Source: Prevotella aurantiaca JCM 15754 (GTDB lineage Bacteria; Bacteroidota; Bacteroidia; Bacteroidales; Bacteroidaceae). From it: DNA of 59,352 bases. The number at the start of each line of letters is the position of its first letter. Within the stretch, counting starts at the first letter, position 1. The DNA lies in contig NZ_BAKF01000016.1 in assembly GCF_000614025.1 (NCBI RefSeq), forward strand, positions 1-59,352, in the 5' to 3' direction. This document shows, piece after piece, positions 52,441 through 59,352 of this stretch. A program made the translations under genes and the position numbers. The notes under the pieces were generated by a model. It was given only the letters and a program-made list of their open reading frames with translations. It made no database searches and was not told the DNA's origin.

Positions 52441-53232
52441 ATGAAAACAACAAATATTATAGTAAAGGCGGCAGCTTCTGCCCTACTCGCTTGTATGGCA
52501 ATTACGGCACAGGCTCAGCAAGATACCGATAAAAGACGTCAGCTTCCAGACCGCAACGACTGGGAGTTTGAAGTGAAAGCTGGTGTAAATATCGGCGGCG
52601 CTGCGCCCATGTCGATACCTCAAGAGATTAGAAAAATAGATAGTTATAGTCCACGTTTGAATGCTTCTATCGAAGGAGTAGCTACTAAATGGCTCGGCAC
52701 AGAGCACAAATGGGGCTTGTCGGCAGGTGTGAAATTCGAACAAAAAGGTATGATAACGGGTGCAACCACTAAGGGTTACAGCATGGAAATTATTAACGAT
52801 GGCGAGCGTGTGTCGGGCTTTTGGACTGGATATGTAAAGACACGCTACACCAGTACATTCGTTACTGTGCCCGTAATGGCTAACTATAGCTTCAACAAAA
52901 AATGGAAAGCGCGTGCCGGAATCTTTGCTTCGTTCCGCATGGACGGCGAATTTAACGGCTCGGTGAGCGAAGGTTATCTGCGAGAAGGTAGTCCTATAGG
53001 CGAAAAAATAGTATATGAAGGCGACCAAACAGCTACTTACGACTTCTCATCGAACTTAAATCACTTCCATTGGGGACTGCAATTAGGCGGTACATGGCAG
53101 GTTTCTGACCGCTTTACACTTAACGCTGACCTTTCGTGGGCGATGAATAACATATTTGAAAGCAACTTTAAAACTATTTCTTTCAATATGTACCCCATCT
53201 TCATGAACATTGGTTTCGGCTATAAATTCTAA
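52441..53232 (+). CDS. Outer-membrane beta-barrel (PorT/OmpA-like) protein
   Basis: The 263-residue protein has a signal peptide (ASALLACMAITAQAQQ). An eight-strand-type barrel follows, with alternating hydrophobic and aromatic strands (FEVKAGVNIGGAAP, KWGLSAGVKFEQKG, FVTVPVMANYSF, FHWGLQLGGTWQVSDRFTLN). It ends in a C-terminal aromatic residue, IGFGYKF, the usual signal for outer-membrane insertion. It is probably cotranscribed with the PCMD lipoprotein and may work with it at the surface. Confidence 0.85.
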   Translation: MKTTNIIVKAAASALLACMAITAQAQQDTDKRRQLPDRNDWEFEVKAGVNIGGAAPMSIPQEIRKIDSYSPRLNASIEGVATKWLGTEHKWGLSAGVKFEQKGMITGATTKGYSMEIINDGERVSGFWTGYVKTRYTSTFVTVPVMANYSFNKKWKARAGIFASFRMDGEFNGSVSEGYLREGSPIGEKIVYEGDQTATYDFSSNLNHFHWGLQLGGTWQVSDRFTLNADLSWAMNNIFESNFKTISFNMYPIFMNIGFGYKF

Positions 53233-53281
53233 GGGTTTGTAGAATAGCGGTACGACGAAAACTTCTGGAAACTAATGCTGA

Positions 53282-53422
53282 ATTGGTGAAAAGAAACTAT
53301 ATTTCGAGGTGGAATTTCGTGGAAACAACAAAACAAAAGGCTTGTTTGAAAAGTGGAACAAAGGTGATATGGGATTGTGTTTTCATGACGACCACATTAT
53401 AAAAGGTATATTTAGAAAATAG
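53282..53422 (+). pseudogene. C-terminal gene remnant of unknown family
   Basis: An open frame without a start codon encodes about 46 residues of protein-like sequence (GEKKLYFEVEFRGNNKTKGL ... FHDDHIIKGIFRK). Coding-like text in neighbouring frames just upstream (YDENFWKLMLNW) suggests the rest has decayed or been frameshifted. I do not recognise the family. Confidence 0.35.
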
Positions 53423-53449
53423 AATAACACTATTTTCGACGCATAAAAA

Positions 53450-53479
53450 AGAAGGCAGCGAACTATTTCGCTGCCTTCT
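53450..53479 (-). terminator. Terminator overlapping the 161-aa gene's stop codon
   Basis: GAAGGCAGCGAA (53451-53462) pairs with TTCGCTGCCTTC (53467-53478) around a 4-base loop, with T-runs on both sides. The right arm encodes the last residues of the minus-strand gene ending at 53463, so stop codon and terminator coincide. Confidence 0.75.
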
Positions 53480-53948
53480 TTTTTTCTTGTTCTAATTCCT
53501 CTTCCTTCTTTATCGCTCGTATTTTGCTGTCCCCAATTTTATGGGTTATTAGGATATTACCTACGGAACCTATTCGCACAAGAAAGTCGGGCAACTTTTG
53601 AGATATGTGCGTTACGTTATCAATAGATATGAAAAAAGGAAAAAAAGCTATTTCGATAGCAATATAACGGTAAAACTTTCCTGCTGTAATAGCTTGTCGA
53701 ACGGACGTTAATCGGAACGAATATTGCGGCCATTCTTTCGCCGGACGATAGGAAATCTTGTGCATAATAAACACACCAAAGGTAACAAAAGACTGTATAA
53801 CAATCCATAGAACATTGCCTCTATTGTGAATTAGGGCTATTATAGTTAATATCCAAGAAATTAGAAGCATAGTTGCTGATATGGCTTCGCAAATGGTTGA
53901 GTGTCTCGTACGCTTGAGACGGAGGTTTTTAATCGATACTGGTGTCAT
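53463..53948 (-). CDS. Small membrane protein, paralogue of the 213-aa neighbour
   Basis: The 161-residue protein has three or four hydrophobic segments (about 24-42, 45-62 and 92-108) and a charged, partly coiled C-terminus (KIRAIKKEEELEQEKKKAAK). The segment FYRYIAIEIAFFPFFISIDN matches LFRLLSFEIAFFGLIFGINQ in the gene at 54318-54959 in both sequence and position, so they appear to be paralogues. Its start overlaps the end of the ribbon-helix-helix gene by 20 bases, so it is coupled to it. Function unknown. Confidence 0.75.
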   Translation of the reverse strand: MTPVSIKNLRLKRTRHSTICEAISATMLLISWILTIIALIHNRGNVLWIVIQSFVTFGVFIMHKISYRPAKEWPQYSFRLTSVRQAITAGKFYRYIAIEIAFFPFFISIDNVTHISQKLPDFLVRIGSVGNILITHKIGDSKIRAIKKEEELEQEKKKAAK

Positions 53949-54153
53949 TTGTTTTATCTGTTTTAGATAACGCTTCGTCCTTCAAACGCTGCTTCGGAAG
54001 ACGACGAGCCTTGCGCAGTGCTTCGGTTATGATCCACTGCAACTGGCCGTTGGTAGACCGAAACTCGTCGGCTGCCCACTTCTCTATAGCGCTCATCGTA
54101 TCGGAATCGACGCGAAGAATGAAGCTTTTAGTGTTATTATCTTTCTTAGCCAT
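53929..54153 (-). CDS. Arc-family (ribbon-helix-helix) DNA-binding protein
   Basis: The 74-residue protein shows the short Arc/MetJ fold: a beta-strand SFILRVDSDTMSAIEKWA (about 11-28) followed by two helices (FRSTNGQLQWIITEALRKAR, about 32-51) and a charged tail. Such proteins dimerise and bind DNA through the strand. In Bacteroidota this type is frequently found beside SPFH genes, as here. It overlaps the next gene by 20 bases. The cluster itself is a likely target, but no operator is identified. Confidence 0.85.
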   Translation of the reverse strand: MAKKDNNTKSFILRVDSDTMSAIEKWAADEFRSTNGQLQWIITEALRKARRLPKQRLKDEALSKTDKTNDTSID

Positions 54154-54317
54154 GTACTTTTTCGCTTGCGGCTGAAAGCCATTGGATTTTATATTTTAGG
54201 TGTTGTTGAGTAGGAAAGTAAGCCGTAAGCATTGTTTAAACTATCGGCTTTGAGGTAGCAAAACATAATCGAGTGTGCTAAAGACACTGACTACGAACTT
54301 GCCGAAACGCCCCTGCT

Positions 54318-54959
54318 TTACTTTGTTTTATTGGCTTCTCTGCTTGCTTTCAAGGCTTCCGCCTCTTGATTTATCTTGTTTTTGAGAGCCTGAATTTCTT
54401 CTTCTGTTTTCCCTTTCAACTGTTCCTGCACTTCTTTTTCCTTTGCTTTTAATCTTTCCTTCATACCATCAAGCTCTTTGTTGTGCTTCGCTTTGGTACG
54501 TTCTATCACTATATCGATGCGCATTCCTATAAATATATAGTAACCTACATAGAACGTTCCAAGGAAAATAATCACTGTCGGAACAATCGTATAATGGTCA
54601 GGAACATCTCTTAATAGCTGCGTTAATTGATTGATTCCGAAGATAAGTCCGAAGAAAGCAATCTCGAAAGAAAGGAGACGGAAGAGTTTGATTACCATAA
54701 TAAGCTGTTTATCGCTCTGGATTTCAATGAATTTTGAAACCAAACGATGCTCGGGATAGTAGGAAATAAAGCTCAAATAGCCAGCAAAAAAGGTGAAAAA
54801 AGCTGGAAAAAGTAATGAAATTGTATCGTCTTTGTATGCTTGAATAGCCATTATACTGGTTGTCCACATTGCAATTAACATCAGTACGATGACTACATCG
54901 CATACTACAGACAACATTGTACGAGGGGATTTAATTTGTTCAAATGATGCTTTTTTCAT
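54318..54959 (-). CDS. Membrane protein with C-terminal coiled coil
   Basis: The 213-residue protein has four hydrophobic segments (about 17-39, 46-66, 92-112 and 122-145), followed by a long basic/acidic coiled coil (about 150-213, for example DGMKERLKAKEKEVQEQLKG). The membrane part resembles the 161-residue neighbour, while the coiled coil is longer. It is placed between the SPFH gene and the ribbon-helix-helix gene, all on the minus strand. It may be a partner of the SPFH scaffold in the membrane; this is based only on proximity. Confidence 0.75.
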   Translation of the reverse strand: MKKASFEQIKSPRTMLSVVCDVVIVLMLIAMWTTSIMAIQAYKDDTISLLFPAFFTFFAGYLSFISYYPEHRLVSKFIEIQSDKQLIMVIKLFRLLSFEIAFFGLIFGINQLTQLLRDVPDHYTIVPTVIIFLGTFYVGYYIFIGMRIDIVIERTKAKHNKELDGMKERLKAKEKEVQEQLKGKTEEEIQALKNKINQEAEALKASREANKTK

Positions 54960-55035
54960 TTGGTTGGTTCTCTCTAAATGATTACTTTGCCCTTCAGTAG
55001 CTACTAATAAAGGCGGGAAAATGGGTTAAAACAAA

Positions 55036-55070
55036 GAAACTCGTTGGAACAGAAAGCCCCAACGAGTTTC
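55036..55070. terminator. Bidirectional terminator after the SPFH gene
   Basis: A perfect 12-bp stem joins GAAACTCGTTGG (55036-55047) and CCAACGAGTTTC (55059-55070). It is followed by a T-run on the plus side and by TTTGTTTT on the minus side, five bases from the SPFH stop codon. Confidence 0.85.
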
Positions 55071-55074
55071 TTTT

Positions 55075-56040
55075 TTACATATTCAGCGTGCCTGAATTCA
55101 CCACTGGTTGAGTTGCACTTTCGCTGCATAACACTACCATAAGGTTACTTACCATAGCTGCTTTCTTATCTTCATCGAGTTCAACAATGTTCTCTTTGTC
55201 GAGCTTTTTAAGTGCCATATCTACCATAGACACCGCTCCTTCAACGATTTTCTCGCGTGCTGAGATGATAGCACTGGCCTGTTGGCGACGCAACATTACA
55301 GCGGCTATCTCGGGAGCATAGGCAAGATAGTTGATGCGAGCCTCTATTATCTCAATTCCAGCCATCTCTAAACGCTCATCAAGAGTCTGTTCCAAGAGTT
55401 TGTTTATCTCTTCGCTATTGTCGCGAAGGGTTTGTGTTTCTGTGTCATCGTCAAGATTATCGTAAGCATATTGACCTGCAACGTGGCGTAAAGCAGCATC
55501 GCCTTGAATACGAACGAAGCGTTCGAATGCTTCCATAATGTTACTTACAGCTGCTTTTGTGCTTATCTCATCGCTTGAACCAGCCATTGTTTCAGAGTCA
55601 ATCTCGAAGATTGCCTTGTAAGTATCCTTGAGACGCCACACCAACATCATACCAATCATAACAGGATTGCCCGTCTTATCGTTCACTTTAATAGGCGCAG
55701 CGTCGATGTTTCGAGCACGGAAAGAAAGCTTTTTGGTATTGAGGAAAGGATTAACCCAATGGTATCCTACTTCAGTAAAGGTTCCTTTATATTGTCCGAA
55801 GAACATCATGACACGTGCTTCGTTGGGTTCTATCTTTATGAAACCACATGCACAAAATATGAAAACAAGCAATAACACACCAGCAATGGCAAGCAATGGT
55901 CCGCCATTTTCTTCGTTACCGATTAGTACAAAACCATACACTGCACTGGCAACTCCACATACAAACATTGCCAAAACGAGGATAAGCATAACAAAACCAT
56001 TGATAACGCGTCCTTTAAATGCAAATTCTTTCTTTTCCAT
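55075..56040 (-). CDS. SPFH (band 7/stomatin-like) domain membrane protein
   Basis: The 321-residue protein has two N-terminal hydrophobic segments (about 12-36 and 43-64). The SPFH core runs from about 70 to 240 ([21 protein letters not shown], then [20 protein letters not shown] and the helix with [20 protein letters not shown]). A C-terminal helical tail is rich in Ala/Glu ([20 protein letters not shown]). Members of the family assemble into membrane scaffolds that organise proteases or microdomains. The gene is first in the cluster, with a TATCTTTG box at 56095-56102 and a terminator right after it, so the downstream genes may have another promoter. Confidence 0.9.
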   Translation of the reverse strand: MEKKEFAFKGRVINGFVMLILVLAMFVCGVASAVYGFVLIGNEENGGPLLAIAGVLLLVFIFCACGFIKIEPNEARVMMFFGQYKGTFTEVGYHWVNPFLNTKKLSFRARNIDAAPIKVNDKTGNPVMIGMMLVWRLKDTYKAIFEIDSETMAGSSDEISTKAAVSNIMEAFERFVRIQGDAALRHVAGQYAYDNLDDDTETQTLRDNSEEINKLLEQTLDERLEMAGIEIIEARINYLAYAPEIAAVMLRRQQASAIISAREKIVEGAVSMVDMALKKLDKENIVELDEDKKAAMVSNLMVVLCSESATQPVVNSGTLNM

Positions 56041-56094
56041 AGTTCTATTGTTAATATTGATTATCGTTTATATTATGATATCATTTTGATAGCA

Positions 56095-56102
56095 CAAAGA
56101 TA
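56095..56102 (-). promoter_or_regulatory. -7 promoter box of the SPFH gene
   Basis: TATCTTTG on the minus strand, about 55 bases upstream of the ATG at 56040. Confidence 0.6.
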
Positions 56103-56232
56103 TGTTTTTTATTTTATTACAACCAAACAAAACTGCTATATTTAGCAAATATTAACAAGAAAAGAGTATAAAAGAAGTTCCAAAAAAATATTAAAGAATC
56201 GCGTTAAATATGCAATTATCATATAATTAGAG

Positions 56233-56240
56233 TATATTTG
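56233..56240 (+). promoter_or_regulatory. -7 promoter box of the peptide-fimbrillin unit
   Basis: TATATTTG on the plus strand, about 120 bases upstream of the ATG at 56361. It is the only clear promoter upstream of both the peptide and the fimbrillin-like gene. Confidence 0.55.
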
Positions 56241-56360
56241 CGGAAAAATTACAATGACAAAAAATATTTGTGTATATTGAACAAGCCACATATTAAAGCT
56301 CGGTCAAATCACAACAGGATTTTATTTTTATTTTATTTAGGAATTAGATTAGAATTTATT

Positions 56361-56522
56361 ATGAAGAAGAAAGAATATATTAAGACCGACTTCAAGGTAT
56401 TAAGACTTTATTCGGACGAAATTATGGAAGGTGGTTTTCACGTTCAAAGTAATATTCATGGTGGACTAACACCAGGCGATGACGAAAAAGATCCAGAAGA
56501 AGATGACCCCACAGGATATTAA
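56361..56522 (+). CDS. Small acidic peptide (53 aa) upstream of the fimbrillin-like gene
   Basis: This gene encodes a basic N-terminal part (MKKKEYIKTDFKVLRLYSDE), a Met/Gly segment (IMEGGFHVQSNIHGGLTPG) and a strongly acidic tail (DDEKDPEEDDPTGY). It has no signal peptide. Its shape (conserved leader, Gly-rich middle, acidic end) is like ribosomal or modified-peptide precursors, but I see no modifying enzyme nearby. Short ORFs that open MKKKEYIKP-like are, as I recall, common in Bacteroidales and often precede surface-protein genes. It probably shares a transcript with the fimbrillin-like gene 80 bases downstream. Confidence 0.65.
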   Translation: MKKKEYIKTDFKVLRLYSDEIMEGGFHVQSNIHGGLTPGDDEKDPEEDDPTGY

Positions 56523-56721
56523 AAATTGCTGAAATTATTTTTTATTTAGAGCCATAATTCAGTAGGAAAGAAACATTCAACTCAAACGAAATTACATATT
56601 CAATGAAACATTTATTTTATTCGTGCATCGCTGCCTGCGTTTTATTATTTGCAGGTTGTGCTGATCAAGATGTACCAGAAATAGAATCAAACAACTTGGC
56701 ACAGCAGGATTAACTGTATCT

Positions 56722-57270
56722 ATGTCTTTGGAAGGAAACATGCAGGGAGAAAAAACTACTGCAAATACACCTACAAGTCGTGCTATCGGTTACGAAACTG
56801 ACGACAATACAGGTTTCCCAACACCAGTAGGTATATTCGATAAAGGTACAAACGAAGGCAAAGAACTTGCCGATGGTGCAAAAGTTCCTGTACTTCTCAT
56901 ATTCAGAAGTACAGATGAAACGCAGCCTGTAACAAAGGTTATTACCCAATGGACATATAAAAAAGGTGGAAATATTACCTTATTACCAAGTGAAAAGTTT
57001 GAGATGGAAGCAAATACTGACCTCAGCAAAGGCACATGGTTTGTTTGCGGAATCTTAGGTGGTGAAATGCTTCCAGGCAATAATCAAGTTAAGTTTAATG
57101 GTTTTTCAGAAGGTCATGTAGCTAGAAATGCTGCAGGAGAAAAAGTACAATGGGGTGCAAATATACCTTATATATTTAGCTGGAGAAAGCTGGAAACCAA
57201 CGCAGCCAATAAAACTATTAAGCTGAAAAGCCTGTTAAGTTCAAGCAATTCGGTTCTATTGTGCGTTTGA
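56722..57270 (+). CDS. Fimbrillin-like protein, middle part
   Basis: The frame (182 codons) contains the fimbrillin N-domain, starting LTVSMSLEGNMQGEKTT in the repaired reading, with alternating strands such as KVPVLLIFRSTDETQPVTKV and GTWFVCGILGGEM. The Arg in TSRAIGY is a possible gingipain-like processing site (inference). It ends out of frame after KTIKLKS. Confidence 0.6.
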   Translation: MSLEGNMQGEKTTANTPTSRAIGYETDDNTGFPTPVGIFDKGTNEGKELADGAKVPVLLIFRSTDETQPVTKVITQWTYKKGGNITLLPSEKFEMEANTDLSKGTWFVCGILGGEMLPGNNQVKFNGFSEGHVARNAAGEKVQWGANIPYIFSWRKLETNAANKTIKLKSLLSSSNSVLLCV

Positions 57271-58973
57271 AAGTTACCAACAACACCGATTTCGACTTTA
57301 AATACAATGGTGTGCGCATCATTACAAGCAACATTCTATGCGGACAATTCGACTTGAAAACGTTCGACACAGATGGCCTTGTTAAGGTAAGCGACCTTAA
57401 AGATACAAAGGATACTGACATTGAATCAGCTAAATCAGAATCTTTTAAAAAGGCATTTGAAGCATTTAAGTTCTATCAACGTCCATTAACCGACAATGCA
57501 ATGATAGGTGAAAATGGACTTATGAAGAAAAGACGCTTCCGTATTCATGGCGAATATATAAAGGACTACACAGAAGAGAAAGATAATGCTAACAAGCTTA
57601 ACACTGCCCTTACTTATTACGACCACACTTTCCTTCCAAGAGCTTCGGGTGATAATTTCGACAAAGTAGAAAAAGGAAAAGAAGCTCCAAGCTACATTTA
57701 TGTATGGATGGCACCACAGCAACAAGCTATAAAAATATATAATGGAAAAAAAGAAGGAGCTGGAAGCTACACAGTAAAGAAGATTTCTAAAACACAATTC
57801 TTGCTGATGGCAGTACCTACTGAGACAAGTTCAGGAAGTAAAATTGTACCTACTTCTATCAATATGTTGCCAGCTTATGGCACGCTTGCAGACTATGTTT
57901 CGGGTGCAAACTATCCTGCAAAAGGTAAGGTCGTTTATAATTTTGCCCCATTAAGCTATGTTGCAAAACACGATAACTTCGGTACGGAGGCTGAACTTTC
58001 AAGCGATGTAAATCAAGATGTAGACCATAGTATACGTTATAAGTATAGCGAGGTAGAAGCAAACTTATCAAGCATACCAAGTGGTTTTATGTTTGCTAAA
58101 CACGAATACTGGCGCAGTATTGTTCCACAAGGTTATGGTTTCTCTGGTTTCCGTGACAATGGAACATACTATAATCACTCTATGGGTATCGTTTCTCCTG
58201 TTAAAATGCCAGGTTGGACCAGCTCAAAACTTGCCTTTCATAACTCTTCTAAAGGCGTAAAAGTAGGCGAGAAGCTTATTGCTTATATGATAGGTATGTC
58301 GAAAAAGCCCGATTATATCAGCAACGATGGAGAAGGACAAGCATACCAAGGATATGCAAAACAGCCAGCTACTCGAGTAAGTTCGGGTATTACAGAGCCT
58401 CTTTCGTGGATAACTAATAACGATTATCGTTACGTAATGCGCTGGGAAGATGTAAATAATAATGCTGTAATTACACAACGTTATCTCGGTCCACGCTTTG
58501 TTCTTGATATGGACGACATCGCTAATGAAGATTTTTGGGCAGATCCAAATAATAACAATGTAGTTTATCCTGCCGATGTTAAGCGAATTATTCCGCTTGG
58601 TGGAGGATATATATTTGGTTTTACCTGGGACAAAACTAATAAAAGACAGTTCCATTATTGGTATTTAAGCGATAAAGGAAACAGTGCTCAATATTGGACA
58701 CCAGACAATGCTTTACCAGCTGGTCGTTATGCAACGAAAAATGCAAATATTCCCGACCATTCGGGAAACCTTCCTATGTTGTCTGTAGGATTTAGAACGC
58801 CAGATAAGGGTAGCAATACATCTAGTTTTTTCTACTTCCTATTTAAGGACATACCTCGTAATCAGAATAAAAGTAAAGATGAGGTAATAAACTCCAGTGG
58901 AGGCGAATACATTCAAAATCTTATTATGGCTGCTCCTGTGCGTTTGTGGAAAACGACTCCGTACGCAGACTAA
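57261..58973 (+). CDS. Fimbrillin-like protein, C-terminal part
   Basis: This 570-codon frame starts at an internal Met; the true frame is open back to about 57236 (PVKFKQFGSIVRL). It has the beta-sandwich pattern of Mfa-type proteins (VRLKVTNNTDFDFKYNGVRI), then a large C-terminal region with several Trp/Tyr-rich stretches (SGFMFAKHEYWRSIVPQGYG, and the VMRWEDVNNNAVITQRYLG block). The size (about 790 residues for the whole) is larger than major fimbrillins and suits an accessory or tip subunit. A strong terminator follows. Confidence 0.65.
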   Translation: MRLKVTNNTDFDFKYNGVRIITSNILCGQFDLKTFDTDGLVKVSDLKDTKDTDIESAKSESFKKAFEAFKFYQRPLTDNAMIGENGLMKKRRFRIHGEYIKDYTEEKDNANKLNTALTYYDHTFLPRASGDNFDKVEKGKEAPSYIYVWMAPQQQAIKIYNGKKEGAGSYTVKKISKTQFLLMAVPTETSSGSKIVPTSINMLPAYGTLADYVSGANYPAKGKVVYNFAPLSYVAKHDNFGTEAELSSDVNQDVDHSIRYKYSEVEANLSSIPSGFMFAKHEYWRSIVPQGYGFSGFRDNGTYYNHSMGIVSPVKMPGWTSSKLAFHNSSKGVKVGEKLIAYMIGMSKKPDYISNDGEGQAYQGYAKQPATRVSSGITEPLSWITNNDYRYVMRWEDVNNNAVITQRYLGPRFVLDMDDIANEDFWADPNNNNVVYPADVKRIIPLGGGYIFGFTWDKTNKRQFHYWYLSDKGNSAQYWTPDNALPAGRYATKNANIPDHSGNLPMLSVGFRTPDKGSNTSSFFYFLFKDIPRNQNKSKDEVINSSGGEYIQNLIMAAPVRLWKTTPYAD

Positions 58974-58991
58974 AACGATTACAAAAATAAA

Positions 58992-59038
58992 AAAAAGTAT
59001 CTGCAACACTTGTAAAAGAGTGTTACAGATACTTTTTT
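58992..59038 (+). terminator. Intrinsic terminator after the fimbrillin-like gene
   Basis: AAGTATCTG.AACACT pairs with AGTGTT.CAGATACTT around an 8-base loop, followed by a run of six T, about 20 bases after the stop codon. Confidence 0.85.
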
Positions 59039-59352
59039 CTTTGATTTAATATCATAGTATCATTTATAAAACAGACAATTAGCTCTTATCCTATTCGAAA
59101 AACCATTCCAAGAAAGAATTAAAACTTCTCCACTGTAGTTGATGTTTGTCATTCTGAAAATGAATCAATTTCTGTCCAAGTTCAAGCTCAAAACCTCTCC
59201 TATTTTTCGATTGTAAAAAGAACCACCCTCTGTTTCAAAGCTATCTAAAAGAATATAATCTTTTGGCTAAACTAAGTAGGATTGCAAAGATTCTATTCTT
59301 TTATTCTTGACGCTGAAAAATTATAATTATAAATCACACAAAATATAATTAT
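59039..59352. other. Intergenic end of window, nothing recognised
   Basis: These AT-rich ~310 bases contain no open frame with coding character, no module array and no clear hairpin. Confidence 0.5.

Larger units (their letters stand above)
56603..58973 (+). pseudogene. Fimbrillin-like (Mfa/FimA-type) lipoprotein, frameshifted as given
   Basis: Three open frames make up one gene of about 790 codons. The lipoprotein signal (56603-56713) opens MKHLFYSCIAACVLLFAGC with the lipobox LFAGC. A middle frame follows (56707-57270), then a long one from about 57240 to 58973. The first break is repaired by GG to GGG (CAGCAGGATTA), giving LAQQGLTVSMSLEG. The second is repaired by CC to CCC (AAGCCTG), giving KSPVKFKQFGSIVRLKV. 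Restored, it would be a secreted lipoprotein that is cleaved and polymerised by the fimbrial pathway, or a tip adhesin; the choice is not clear from sequence. Confidence 0.65.

Noticed and set aside
53929..54153. Toxin-antitoxin pair with the ribbon-helix-helix protein as antitoxin
   Set aside because: The overlapping partner is a multi-span membrane protein related to a second neighbour, not a toxin-like protein.

Overview
The window looks like chromosomal DNA from a Bacteroidota species, most likely an oral-type Prevotella. The evidence is as follows. Most genes are preceded by the Bacteroidota -7 box TAnnTTTG, and almost none has a Shine-Dalgarno sequence. Three secreted proteins end in type IX secretion (T9SS) style C-terminal domains. 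Families largely confined to this phylum are present: TamL, DUF4270, DUF4421, DUF6377, PCMD, DUF1896 and Mfa-type fimbrillins. The species call is an inference; no rRNA is present.

Layout. 1-2841 is the end of an integrated element: a small membrane protein, a DUF1896 protein, a tyrosine recombinase with a phased array of putative arm sites, and a tRNA-Ser whose 3' end faces the recombinase. 3249-13158 (minus strand) holds trmB, small membrane proteins, two secreted proteins (one with GLUG repeats), a frameshifted UvrD-type helicase with an embedded DnaQ-like exonuclease, and an RNA methyltransferase. 13243-26451 (mostly plus strand) holds tamL, a YycJ-like hydrolase, a minus-strand M64 peptidase, an oxidoreductase, a broken DUF4421 gene, a DUF1460 protein, rplU-rpmA, panC-panD (minus) divergent from a glycogen-synthase-like gene, and DUF4270. 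26581-33104 holds clpC and a large two-module leucine-rich-repeat protein with a long 5' leader. 33462-43239 is minus-strand: a membrane-anchored DUF6377 regulator, a candidate structured small RNA, broken queG, a polysaccharide deacetylase, a broken DUF2723 protein and an SGNH hydrolase. 43778-50816 is a five-gene YbhGFSR-like ABC export operon with a divergent AraC regulator. 51290-53232 is a PCMD lipoprotein plus beta-barrel pair. 53463-56040 is an SPFH / ribbon-helix-helix / membrane-protein cluster. 56361-58973 is a small acidic peptide followed by a fimbrillin-like lipoprotein that is broken in the given sequence.

The most unusual feature is a family of eight intergenic elements scattered from 11.4 to 51.1 kb. 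Each has a 46-bp left flank, an array of 19-bp near-palindromic modules repeated at exactly 22 bp (3-bp spacers, modules in either orientation), and a 57-bp right flank. A four-module copy is 188 bp and the three-module copy is 166 bp. The best-preserved copies end in an 11-bp inverted repeat, TTGTAAAGAAA. They look like MITE-type non-autonomous elements carrying a helically phased binding platform.

Caution: at least five conserved genes carry frameshifts here. All of them can be explained by homopolymer runs one base too short, so sequence error is at least as likely as gene decay. Most product calls rest on reading motifs by eye; no database search was possible.
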